From Leptodactylus fallax (taxonomy: Eukaryota > Chordata > Amphibia > Anura > Leptodactylidae): a stretch of 64,000 nucleotides of DNA. A program made the position numbers and the translations under genes. Below are positions 49,859-61,330 of this stretch, one piece after another. Location of the stretch: the NCBI GenBank assembly GCA_947044405.1, contig CAMRHE010000356.1, positions 868,001 through 932,000 of the forward strand, given 5' to 3'. The notes under the pieces were generated by a model. It saw nothing but the letters and a program-made list of their open reading frames with translations, did not search any database and was not told the DNA's origin. Position 1 is the first letter of the stretch. The number at the start of each line of letters is the position of its first letter.

Positions 49859-52800
49859 AGGGAACAGAGGAATGTACACTAGGAAACAGAATCCTGACAC
49901 AAGAAGAAATCCATTGTAGGAGATTCCTCTGTGCACATTATCATGTCAGCAGTGGTTGGCTTAGATATTACCAGTGTATAATAGAAACTGGATGCAATCT
50001 GAACATGTTTCTGGAATGGACACTCAGTGAACACTGTGAGGTTCTGTTTGTTCTGTACAAGTAATAACATTCAGGGTAATCTACAGGACAAAGCAACACG
50101 AAGAACTGACCAATGTGGAAATAAAATCAGTATCCAAGACAAATGAGCAATGCAAGACACCCAGCCGTGTGCTTGTCCCTGGCTGAACTTTGATAGGACT
50201 CAATTATGTCTGTTGCATTAAATATGACTGTATCTTTACTTACTGAGGGCACATTTTTCAATAATATTTCAAACCTCCTGGACCTTTGAAGCTGAGAAAA
50301 AGATTATAAATTGTATGGCATTTAAAGATTGCACTCTCATTTCAAAGCAAGTTTCCCTTCCACTTATGTCCATTTACAGCTCCCGGACCTGCATAATTAT
50401 GCACCCGAACAGACAAAATGGAGGACGCAATGATAAATGTTTGCAGAAATTGTACCTTCCTCCATGAAATTAAACATTAGTAAATTGCTTTGGAATTGGT
50501 TACCGTTACAAACATTAGGTATTTAGCTTGCATATAAAAAGCATCAGTAAATAAAGTAAACAACACATAACACAAAGTCAACTACCCCATATAAAAAGCT
50601 AACTCTTTCAGTTCTCTGTGTCGTTGAAACATAAGAACCAAGGGAAAAATGTTTTCTGCACTGAATGATTGACTTTTTAAAAGTCCCCTGAGGCAGTGTG
50701 CACAAAAAAAGATCGTCTTACCTGCTATGGGTTCATGCTCAATCATCAAAGCGTGGGGGTGAACCATGAGAGACTCATATAAGCAGCTGAGGCTTGTGTG
50801 TAATTCTAAATGAATGACTTTCTATTAAATGTAACTATCAGAATGTAGCTACATGGAGCAGACATAGGCATCGACCTGAAATCTCAAATCAGTAGTCACG
50901 TCAATGAAAGATTACCATACATACATGATACCTGATGGTTGTAAGGGTTTGGACTATGCTTAATCAATGTACCTGGTGTCATTTTTAGGAAGCTACAGGT
51001 CCTATGATTACTGGGCCCCTCTTCCCTCTCACTTAAGATGATTGCCAGTGTATCAGACTGCCCTAAGAACATACGCTGACATTTTCCCTGTTGTTGAATG
51101 GCCTAGTGCTGTTAATGTCATTTATGTTTTTATCCTTTTCGTGTCTTCTTCTGCAGGTCATGTGACTAGCGCCACCAGCAGCGCACTGTGCATGGGTAGT
51201 TTAAAATTCTGTGACAAAGCTTAGGCGTATGAAGAGGGTTCCAGGGCGGACCTTTGGCAGAAAACATTGAAAGGTGGGTGCTGGTTACATTTACTTCACA
51301 TACCACAGGTACTGCTTAATGTTTCTGTAAATCCAGAGGCTTGCTTTAAATGGTCACTGTTGCTTCACCAAGCGTTAAATAAATTAATAGTACAGGTGAT
51401 TATCAATAAAAAAAAAAAAAAAAAGCAATATATCTTATGAGAGAAAAATGCCTCTTCTCACCTTTTCAGGCTCTTTACCTGCTCCAGCCAAACTGACTTT
51501 CACTCTGAATATCACTATTCTATCCATCTCAAGATGGACTTTTTAGATGTGTGCATATAAAATCAACGTTTTGCTATTAGAACAGCAGTTTGTATGTATT
51601 TAATAAAAAAAAATTTACTTTTGCCCAAAGAAATGGTTAACAAAAGATTTTTCACTTGCAGGAGCTGTAGGACTGACTGTCAGTATAAAGTGTGTTTAAA
51701 CACTCTGTATACAGCAGCACAGATCTTCTCCCTCACTCCTATTTATGATTTCTATCACTAATCTGCCTGTAAGTGCTTATAGCTGAATAAATTCCCCTCC
51801 TATTCCTAACTATTGCTTGCAATTGTAAGCTTTTCAGAACTGAGTACTCTGTGTGATGCAGTGAGATGAAACACACAGACCCTGCACTATCTCCTCCATT
51901 ATTGTAATGACTTGTGTTCCAGGTTATAACACCTTGTATAGTGTATATGACATCTGCACTGTAAGGTGTCCACCTACCACTGCTATTGGCTGCTAGCTGA
52001 TGACAGGTGGTTCTAGAACGTCACTGATACACACGTGTCTCTTCTACGTTTCCTGCTCAACCCGTGGCGGTGGCTTTATTTGCTTGGTCGAAGCGAATCA
52101 GCAGGACCATTTCTTTTGCATTTCTTTCTAAAAGTAATGCATTGTAGCAATAAAGTAACACTAGTACATTTCAAACAGATCTGTGGATTTTTTATGATTT
52201 TTGAGACTACGTGGGTCTTGACTTAACCAACAGCTTGTTTAGTGTGGATCTTCATATTTGCCCTTTTTATAAATCTCTTTTAATACTTTAATGTAATAAT
52301 AAAGATGATATTGCATTTTTTCAAATGGTGAGATAAATATTGGCAATATACATAATACTTATACAGTGTTTGTAGCTGCATTAATATTGACTATAGGTGA
52401 ACAGGAATGAAGTGACACAAATAAAGGTGGAGGGCAGGAGAGGAGTCAGCATAGTGAGTATATTGGAAATGGTAGTTTTTTGATTCTTGGAATTGCTGTG
52501 TGTTTTCACATTCGCTTTGTATCACTCTTTATATTGTGGGTCTGCCACTCGCACATTTATCTACCTTATGTGATTTTCTGTTGGCTTTCTCTTATCCATC
52601 TTCAATAAAAAGATATTTCAGCAAATGAGAAAGCTTTCAAAAGCACATCCTATATTGAGAGCTGCCAATATCAATCACATATATGTTTAAGTACGCTTTA
52701 CTTGAGTAAGTGTGAGATAAAAAAGGAATCAGACATGTTTCTGGATTTTCTAGCATATTCTCTCCAATTATGGTGCGACAACTTAAAAATGCTTCCACCA

Positions 52801-55589
52801 GTAGTTGAAATCCCAAAGTTTTGTGTTCTTTAGGCATACATTTGACCATTAAAGTCTATGGATATGGATAGTAACCTGACAATAGATTTTCCTGGGGTAT
52901 ATGCAAATAAGTGCACTAGAGGTCTGGTGCAAATCAAACCTAAAGATGGCGAGAAACCTTCTCTTTTCACAAACAGGCTGACCATCTAATGTGTGTGGAA
53001 TCCTAACATCTCTCCCCTAACAACAAATGCTGGGGGACTTAAATGGGGTCTCCCTGTATATATTTTTAACACATAGGAAGGTCTAAAATAGCAAACATAT
53101 ACTCATCTGTCCATTCAGGTGAGGATCCAGCAGAAAGTCCCTGTTCCAGTCCCCAGTCTTCCTGACCTCTGGCCCACACATGAGCATGTCAGCCAATCAG
53201 TGACGGAGTGCTGATGCTCTCTGTTGGGCTGAATGGACATGTGAGTATATACTGTGTTATTTTAGCATGCACAACAGTCCATTCCGTTCAGTGAGGGCTA
53301 GAGATAGCTGGACACTGTATTGTATTTCGTCTCCCATTCTGAATGGCACAGTGGTCGTGCAGCAAGTGCACCACTTAATTCAGTTCAATGGGCATGCCAG
53401 AGATAGCCAAGCACTGTACTTTGGCTATCTCTAGTACTCCCATTGAAATGAATGGAGCAGTAGGTGCTGTCTGATCACCGCTCCACCCAGAATGGAGGAA
53501 TAAAAGTTCCCTGTTCTCCTTGGAGAACCCCTTTAAGGATTGAGAAGTTGGATATTAACTGCCATTACCTTTTTTCTTGGGGAGATAAGCTTCTGCCAGA
53601 GGTGTCTGTTTCCGGTTACAGAACAAATGCCAGCAGACAGGTATCATATATTCCCAGCCTAAATCCACCAAAGAAAAGCCTTTCCCCAGCCAGATATGGC
53701 AACTCATAAACAAAAGTAAATAAATGTCGTAAATCTAGAATAAATGTAGACAAAAAAGACAAGATTTAGAAAGGATATTTCAATCACTGTCTCCACCAAC
53801 CTCAGTTCTTTGCATCCCGTATCCGCAGGCTCTCCACTGACCTGTGCTTTTGGAATTTTTTTCTCTAACTGCCACCCTTCCAGAGCAATAATTATTAGTA
53901 ACTGCCAAGAGGGTGGTCTCAGACAAAAGCAGTCAAGGGGGCATGATTCTGAGCTCTTACACTGACACTGATAGGAGATTTGAAAAACGCTCCCTTTTCT
54001 GCTCCTGCCTAACACCACCCACTTAACAGTAGAAGCCAAATTAACATATCAGGCACCAAAACTAACTACACTGATTGCGCAGGAATGGTGCAGTTTAGAG
54101 AAAACTAAATACAACTGCATCAGAATCAGTGAAGTAGTGCTTACTATAGGATGTAAAGAACTATAATGTGATGTAATATCACTATAAAATGTAAACTATA
54201 TTGTAATGCATTCCAAAAATTAATTGTGACTCCAAATTTCTCTGATATAGAAGTCACAGCTTTCCCTTATTTTTGAAGCCTTTGTATCTCAGTTTACAAA
54301 CTTTTCATGGTGTTTTGTGCTATAAAACTTGCCAAATGCTGATTTAATTTCCATGGACAGCATTGCCTTAAATTACCTTTCCATTGCAAGCTGCAAGCAC
54401 CCTGTGATCCTTCTATAGACATCTGTAAAATGTAATGTTGCCGTTGTGGATTAATGATTTTTAAAGGCTAGAAATTGACTTCCCTGACCACAATCCATTT
54501 CTTGGTTGGAACAGCAAATAGTTTCCTTGTTACTCACTCGTGTTTTTGTATCCTGAATATTATGTTGCATATTCATACTATGTGAATTACAAGATATTAA
54601 CCACTTATGCATTGTGAGTAAGCTGATAAACGGACAATTTTAATATAAGGCAAGCCTGGTTTTGTTTAACATGTATAAATCATGAACAAAAAAAGTTTCA
54701 TTGCGGATGTCAACTGTTTGGCCCACGCAGATTGTCTGACAATTTTTTGGCTATTTTTCTGTCTGCTTTAGTACAGTTCTGATTACCTTATTGATTGTGG
54801 AAATAATCTTGGTTGTAGTCAATGATCATTTAAAGCAGACCGACTTAATAAATATCATAGAAGTTTAGTCAAATGAACAGATATGAAAACCATTTATAGT
54901 TTCCATTTATAGTCTTATCTGCCATTAATATACATAACATACATAACATACATACATAAAGATCTAGGAATATGGAAGTTTCCAGTACATAAACATTCAG
55001 GAAAACATCTGTTTCCCAAAAACTGCATGACTTTCTTAAGCTGATATATGCAGTATTGTGTATAGATTCTATATAGGGTTATGTTATGACATTTATTAGC
55101 TAAACTAATAAATATGCCATAAGCTAATAAACTGCGCCAAAAAAACTGGTGTTCATGCTTTACACCATTTTCTATGTGTTTTATATGCTTCCTAACTGTC
55201 TTTGTGCCTTGTCTGACAGGAGGGTGGGGTTTGGTTGAAAAAGGGGTTTTAATGGTGGGGTTTAATATGCAAAACATTGAGACATAAAATGCACCATTTC
55301 GGAGAATGGGTCAAAATTTTAAAAAATTGCACCAAAAATTTTGTACCAAAGTGGTGTCAGAAACTAAGCCAACTACTGAGTGGTGTAAAGTCAGAATAGA
55401 CAATCTAAAAGTAAATCAGCTTTTCAAACACAATTAATTACTTTGGAAAATTTGGTGCACCTCAAGACTGTCTCATCTAATTTTTCACTGTCTTAAAACA
55501 GTGGTTCCCAAATTTCGGAAAGTGGGACTTTGTTTGTGACTCCCCACTACTATACTTAGTTTCATTTGAAAAAAAGTGAGCTATATTTG
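49859..55589. other. Intergenic sequence, largely unrecognised
   Basis: AT-rich with poly-A at 51408-51424. At about 53280-53460 there are AGAGATAGC and GGCTATCTCT inverted segments with CCCATTGAAATGAATGG, typical of an old foldback repeat. Sequence resembling an element end, GAGAACCCCTTTAAGG, lies at about 53523. No exon identified. Confidence 0.35.
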
Positions 55590-56075
55590 GCCTCCATTAT
55601 GCTTTCAGCTGCATATTGCCTCTGTTCTGTTTATTCTTCCTTTATAAGCCTGTTAAATACACAGCTCTGCTACCTGAATGTTCTCCTCTCCACATACACA
55701 CACCACTGCTGTCCCGTGTTTTCCTTCCTTGCATATATGGCTCTGATACCTCTATGCTTCTACCCTACACCCACAACTTCAATGTTTTCTCCTTGAATAC
55801 ACTCCGCTCTGCTGCCTTAATTCCCCCCAAACTCAGCTCTGTTACATCCACTTTCCCCACACACACTCAACCCTGTTGCATGCACTTCCCCCCCCCCCCC
55901 ACACACACACACAGCCTTGTTACATCCAATTTTCCCACAAACACACTCGGCCTGCTATATCCACCTTCCCCACTCAGATCTATTACATCCACATTTTACC
56001 CCACACACTCAGCCCTGTTACCTGCAACCTTCCCCATATACACTCAGATATGCTACCCCCTGGTCTTCCCCCTAT
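55590..56075. repeat. Degenerate C/CA-rich minisatellite, about 45-55 bp unit
   Basis: Repeated ACTCAGCCCTGTTACATCCA followed by CTTTCCCCACACACACTC, with poly-C and CA expansions at 55889-55914. The strand asymmetry (pyrimidine-rich + strand) keeps several overlapping frames open up to 153 codons, which are artefacts of the repeat. Confidence 0.8.
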
Positions 56076-56444
56076 AATCAAACCTCTACAGCTTCTACAA
56101 TACATAGAGCTATTGTACAAACATTACCCTGCTTGCCACTGATCACATGACTGTGACATCATCAAATGTCCTTTTGCAGTGCCTGCAAATTACCAGCAAT
56201 TAGTATTTGTGGCACTTTGCAGTCCTACAGTATGGAGAAGAAATTTCTCAACTTACCTGGGGAACCCCTGGATATTTGGGAAATGGTGGTCTAAAAATTA
56301 GTATTAGTGTATTTGCTCAAAACCGTTACTTTTTAGGCACTGTATCTATGACTGTTTTTCACTGGGACACTTTAACTTTGATATACCCCTTTACACAGAG
56401 AACACAACTGATTTAGTAGAATTTTGCCCAAGATTTATTTTTGT
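56076..56444. other. Intergenic sequence, nothing recognised
   Basis: Non-coding. Confidence 0.35.
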
Positions 56445-56610
56445 TCCTTTTATAGCACCAACATATTGGCCAGGACACTACATATATTGTCATCACTCAC
56501 TATGCCGCATGGACTTACATAAATTCCCTAACTCAAAAACACATACGTGCTAGGGACAATTTCATAAGAAGTCAATGAACCTCTCAGTATATTTTGGAGT
56601 TGTTTGGAAG
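56445..56610 (+). repeat. Dispersed repeat sharing the GCRCCAACATATT head
   Basis: It begins TTTTATAGCACCAACATATT, related to the LINE 3'-end sequence at 29835. It continues with CTAGGGACAATTTCAT, GTCAATGAACCTCTCAGTA and TATTTTGGAGTTG, a diverged copy of a common amphibian/fish dispersed repeat with that order of motifs. Confidence 0.55.
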
Positions 56611-57970
56611 AAATTAAAGATCTTAAGCTGGCCATAAACCTACAATAGCTCTCTGCCAAGCCTGCATGTCTTCTCAATGAGTAGAGGGGAATAAGCTACT
56701 GCCAGACAACCCTGGCAGTGGCTGATCCTTCTTTCTCTTTACATAATCTGTTGGGGAAGAACCTTGCACACATTAGATGGATGGTATGAATCTAATGTTT
56801 ATGGCAAGTACTAGTACTATACAGGCATTCCATTTCTAGGATGAAGCATGTGAAGCCAAGATCAAGAACCAGAAAGCAGGCTTTCAAAGTGATATATCCA
56901 TGTTATCTTTGTACTTCTCATAAGGAAACAGTTGTGTGGACTGTCTGCAACACTTCTTGTCAGATTCTCTAGTTAAAATAAAAAGCAGCAACGGACAAAA
57001 AATAGTAATAATCCTAGAGCTTTATATATATAGTGTAAAAGAATAAAATCAGAAGAAATTATCCAGTTTTGGGAAAATGAAAACTCATATTGTTTTTATT
57101 AGTATTAAGGCTAAACTTTTTTTTTCCTCCAGATTGCTTTCTGAATTGCTTGTTAGTTGACTGCCAGAGGCTGGTAACATGTTATTTTTCCCCTCCCAAT
57201 AAAGCTTAAGAAACTTTGGCAGGGATGTCATATCTGAAAGAAATTCATACATCCATTACCCGAAATACCCCGTGGTTAGCATATCGAGTTCATAGGCTGC
57301 CTGCCTAACTGGGTGCAGTGCTGGCATTGACATTGTTATTTAGAATGGTGATTGATGTACCAGGTTTTATCTAATGCTGTAGCTGAAAACTTACTGCTTA
57401 GAGTGTTCCTACGGAATCTGAGGAGAAAAGTGTTTTCTTAGAAATTCATCTGTGCCAAGGGATTTTGTGTCAATTTGTAGCAAACAGAATGAAATAGTAC
57501 AGAGGAACCTGATATACAGCAGCGTATCATTGCTACTTTATCCATTTCTGTTATTCGTCTTACCATGGATTCTGTATGTTCTTATGGTTCACCCAGAATC
57601 AAATAATGGAAGTTCAGTGTACACCCAGATTTTGAGGCACAGATCGGTGAGAGAGACAGGATGACATGTTGTTCTATAATACATAGCACCAATTTGTTGT
57701 AGGTCTATAGGGGAATGCATCTATGAAAAGTGACATATTGTTTCTAATTGTTATGAATAGGGATTCCCCTGCTGTTTTGTCATCTTTTACCTATCAGTTT
57801 GTTGTTGGCTGTAGTTGTTAACAAAGTCACATGACCACTGAAAATCTCTGACTCATTTGCAGATACTAAAGATAAATTCACATCAACACCTTTTAACTCT
57901 GTTGTTCTTATCTGTCATAGAATCTGAACTATGGACTGAAAAAGTAGTATAACGGTGGGTATAGACGGAA
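56611..57970. other. Intergenic sequence, nothing recognised
   Basis: AT-rich. No exon or repeat family identified. Confidence 0.35.
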
Positions 57971-58239
57971 CACATTGGGGGGAATTTATTAAGATGGGGA
58001 TTTCCTATGCCAGTCTTAATAAAGTCTCTGACTGGTGCAAGGCATGCCTCCAGTTTTGTGGAGTGAATTATAATGAATATGTCAGGGATGCCTTGGCCCA
58101 CCCTTCTCTTTGCAGGGCAGAAAGTGGCAATCGAGCTGCAATTTGGCACAAGAAAGGGCAATGCACAAAAGATGCACCACAATTACACCCATCTACGCTA
58201 GAAAATTGACATACATGGTTTGATAAATGTTTCCCCATT
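57971..58239. mobile_element. MITE, relative of 20503-20795
   Basis: Left CACATTGGGGGGAATTTATT; right TTTGATAAATGTTTCCCCATT. It shares TTTCCTATGCCAGTCTTAAT-type sequence with the 20.5-kb copy. It is non-coding. Confidence 0.7.
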
Positions 58240-59406
58240 CTGTCTGTATCTGTCATCATTCACTGTAATCTGTTCATAGCATCCTGAAGGCCATATTTAG
58301 GCCTCAGGCAGAGTCATGGAATCGAGGGGGTAGAGAGGGACCCCATTCCTCTAACCATTGAGTATTGATCAAGGCATTTAAGGGGTTATTCTGCTGGAAT
58401 TTAAGTTCTCTCTCATTTCGGCAGCAAGAATTGGATGCCAGCTGTTTAATACAGCTGGCATTGGGCAATGTTGGCGTGGGCAAAGCTACTGAGCAGTGTT
58501 CCCTCTAAGCTAGGCATGCTGAACAGGAAAGGATTAAAACAACATATTAATGAGGTCAACAAGTACAGCTACACATAAGGGTGGTGACATAAGGTGTACC
58601 TGGATGTGGCTATAGCCGCATCAGCTCTCTGGCCGCCGATGCTTTCACTTTTATAGTTGCAGCTGAATATCAGCACAGGCTGTGCGGTAACAGCAAAATG
58701 GCACACAGCCTATAATGATATCCAGGTGAAACTCATTGGCGTTTCATTTACTGAAAAGTGAAAGCCTTGGAGGACAGGGCCACATCTAGGTACATAGTGT
58801 ATCAGGTATTTTTAAATTCTATCATCTCCAGGGCTCACAATTTAAAGGGAACAGTGCTTTTGCACTTGCACCATAATAACACATACAAGACAGAAATGCT
58901 GCATGTTTTCTGCAGCAGAAAATGTGTAGCGCTTCAGATGAAAATCTACAATAGTGATAACACTCTAAATAATGCCTTATTTGTTGCATTTTGTTTGATT
59001 TTATCAAGGACGTGCTGCTAATTTTCTGTAATTTTGCATGTCATCTGTGAAGAAAATCTGCAGTTTTTAAATCCGCACCACAAGTCAGTTTCTGCTACAG
59101 GTTCTTTCAGCAATATAATCTCATCTAGCATTTCCACAGTGACAAAAACACAGCATTAATGTCCTGCATGTCCCCAGCCTAATATACTCATTGACCAAAA
59201 ACAAATAACTTACCAAGATAGCAATGTAGGCATACCCGTGCAGGACAAGATGCATCCACATTCCCATTCACTTTATTGGGAGAGCTGGGGATAGTCCAGC
59301 TATTTCTGGAACTCCCATTGAAGTGAATAGGTGTGCGGATATGTCCCGTCCTGTTTGGGCACGACTACATGCAACTTGGATAAACACTTTTTGTGGCAAA
59401 ACCCCT
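58240..59406. other. Intergenic sequence, nothing certain
   Basis: AT-rich with a CCCATTCACTTTATTGGG-type foldback remnant near 59270-59330. Confidence 0.35.
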
Positions 59407-59950
59407 TAAAGGGAGTCTGTCAGCAGGACATTCAGTATGCAACTAATGACAGCACCTTGTAGGGTTGTTTCTACACATACCAAAGATGTCTCTTAGGCCG
59501 AGTTCACACGGAGTTTTTTGGCAGCGGATTTTGACGCGGAATTCACCACTCCTCCCATTCATTTCATTGGGAGTCAGTAACGTTTTTTTTTCCTCTAGCG
59601 GCTTTTTTCCGCTAGCGGAAAAAAAAGCGACATGAACTATCTTGCCGTGGATTCCGCCCGCGGTGTCCACGGCTCGAGACGCGCTCCTAATTAGGCCCAT
59701 TCATCAGGCCTAATCAGGAGTGGGATGCCGCGACGCAATGCTGATGCACTGCATCGGCTTCCCGTCTCGGCAAACCATGGTGAAAATTCTGGCTTCCGCC
59801 GTGTGAACACACCCTTATTCTGCCATGCAGCTTCATTTTCATGAAAATCAGAATTTTATTCTAATGCAAATTAGCCGGGCGTGTCTTCTCCTGCCAGGGC
59901 TGGTTATCTAGAGAGTGAAGCCCCAGTAGAAGAAGAAACTTCCGATACAT
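59407..59950. mobile_element. Snapback MITE (AGGGAGTCTGTCAGCAG), interrupted
   Basis: It starts AGGGAGTCTGTCAGCAGGAC like the 8303-8771 element. It resumes after the nested MITE with CATTTTCATGAAAATCAGAA, equivalent to the CATTTTCATGTAAATCGC region of that copy. The right end is not well defined. Confidence 0.55.
59493..59817. mobile_element. CpG-rich MITE (TTAGGCCGAGTTCACAC)
   Basis: Left TTAGGCCGAGTTCACACGGA; right CCGTGTGAACACACCCTTA, imperfect inverse. The interior has a strong hairpin (CTAGCGGCTTTTTTCCGCTAGCG) and many CpGs, which stand out from the CpG-poor surroundings and suggest a young copy. Confidence 0.75.
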
Positions 59951-61018
59951 TTATGAATACTTACATCATGAGTAATACCTGAAATCTCCTTGCTGGAGTA
60001 AGTTTAAATTTTTTGGGGCACAGGTCATTTTAGATGTGTCTAAATTATTAATAGGTCTTTGCCTCTAAATAGTTCTCAAGCATCCAGTGACAGAGGTGCA
60101 TTCATTGAGACAAGTGTATAATACAACAATCCTGATGAAAGTGCCCCACAGTGTTTTGGGAAAATGTTTTTTTTGGAAGTTTTTAATTGTTTGAGCCAAG
60201 GGAAAGAGTCATTTCAAGAGAAATGGGAAATATAAAGGAAGAACATATACTTTTCCTTCTTGTTATGCCCAATCTCTAGGTTTGGCAGGAAAAACTGCAT
60301 AAAAAAAATTAAACCACCCTTAGGCTCATTTCACATGGCAATAATACATCTGCATTATATGGCCCATATTAAGAGCCAGAAACACGGCTGTATGCCAACT
60401 GCTGTAGGGCCATAGATCCCTATGATACTAGTTTTGGTCATTACACCCATGACCCAGACTGCATTTGCTGCTGTTTTAATACAGTTTATACATTAAAGCT
60501 GTATTATTGCAGTGTGTTGTCTGTCCTACTCCACATGGATAACCCCTTTATTGTATTAAGAAGTGCATATAACATGACCCTTTTCCTACTTCAGTTTAAC
60601 CTACAAGCCACCATAAGTCTTTCTCTAATACATATGGGGTCCTTGCTGGGCTTTGAAGTATTTTTTCTATTCCCCTCCTGATATCATTACATTTCTCCTG
60701 TTACATATCTTGTCATCAGTCAGGAAAAAAAGAAAAGACTGCGGCATCCCAAAATGTCAGATTTCCTGATGTACACTTTGGTGCTGGGAGCATTTGAAGA
60801 AAAAAGAAAAGGGATAAGTGATATCCTATGTATGACAACTTCAATTGTTTAAAAATATGAGGGGGCCGATGGTGACTAAAAAGACTAAAAGCTAATTTTT
60901 GTAACAGGGACCGTGGGTTTGCTAGGTAAAGAGAGAGGATGATGTAGACCATTGTCATGGAAATGTGTTTTAAATGGTTTCCACTAAAGATCTAAGTCTG
61001 GCCCTAAATTTTCCTTTA
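59951..61018. other. Intergenic sequence, nothing certain
   Basis: A TTAGGCTCATTTCACATGGC block at 60321 resembles the left end of another MITE whose right end is not clear. Confidence 0.35.
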
Positions 61019-61330
61019 GGTCGGGGCCCCATGTTGTGAAAACAGAAACGTTGCAGCAAAAAATGCTGTGTTTTACAGTACCTGCAAAGTGAACGGGAAT
61101 CTGGCTAATCCTATCCACACATTGCAGGAAAAAAAATATGCAGCATGTCAATTATACCTACAGAAACACTGGAGTTTTTCATATTGGTATAATATGGGCA
61201 GAAAGTCCTCAGAGGAAAACAAAATAGTGGTGCATCTTTGGCACCGATCATGGCCGCGTACCTGTGATGCACTGTGTGTTATCGTAACTAGCACAAGTGT
61301 TGAACTGGGGCTTAGGGCCCACTAGCAAAC
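61019..61330. mobile_element. Partial MITE, relative of 34882 and 38641
   Basis: It contains GGTCGGGGCCCCATGTTGTG, TACCTGCAAAGTGAACGGGA and GTCCTCAGAGGAAAAC, each with a close match in the elements at 34.9 or 38.6 kb. The right boundary is uncertain. Confidence 0.5.

Noticed and set aside
55616..56150. Overlapping frames up to 153 codons, His/Thr/Pro-rich
   Set aside because: They result from the C/CA-rich minisatellite, occur in several registers and have no start or splice context.
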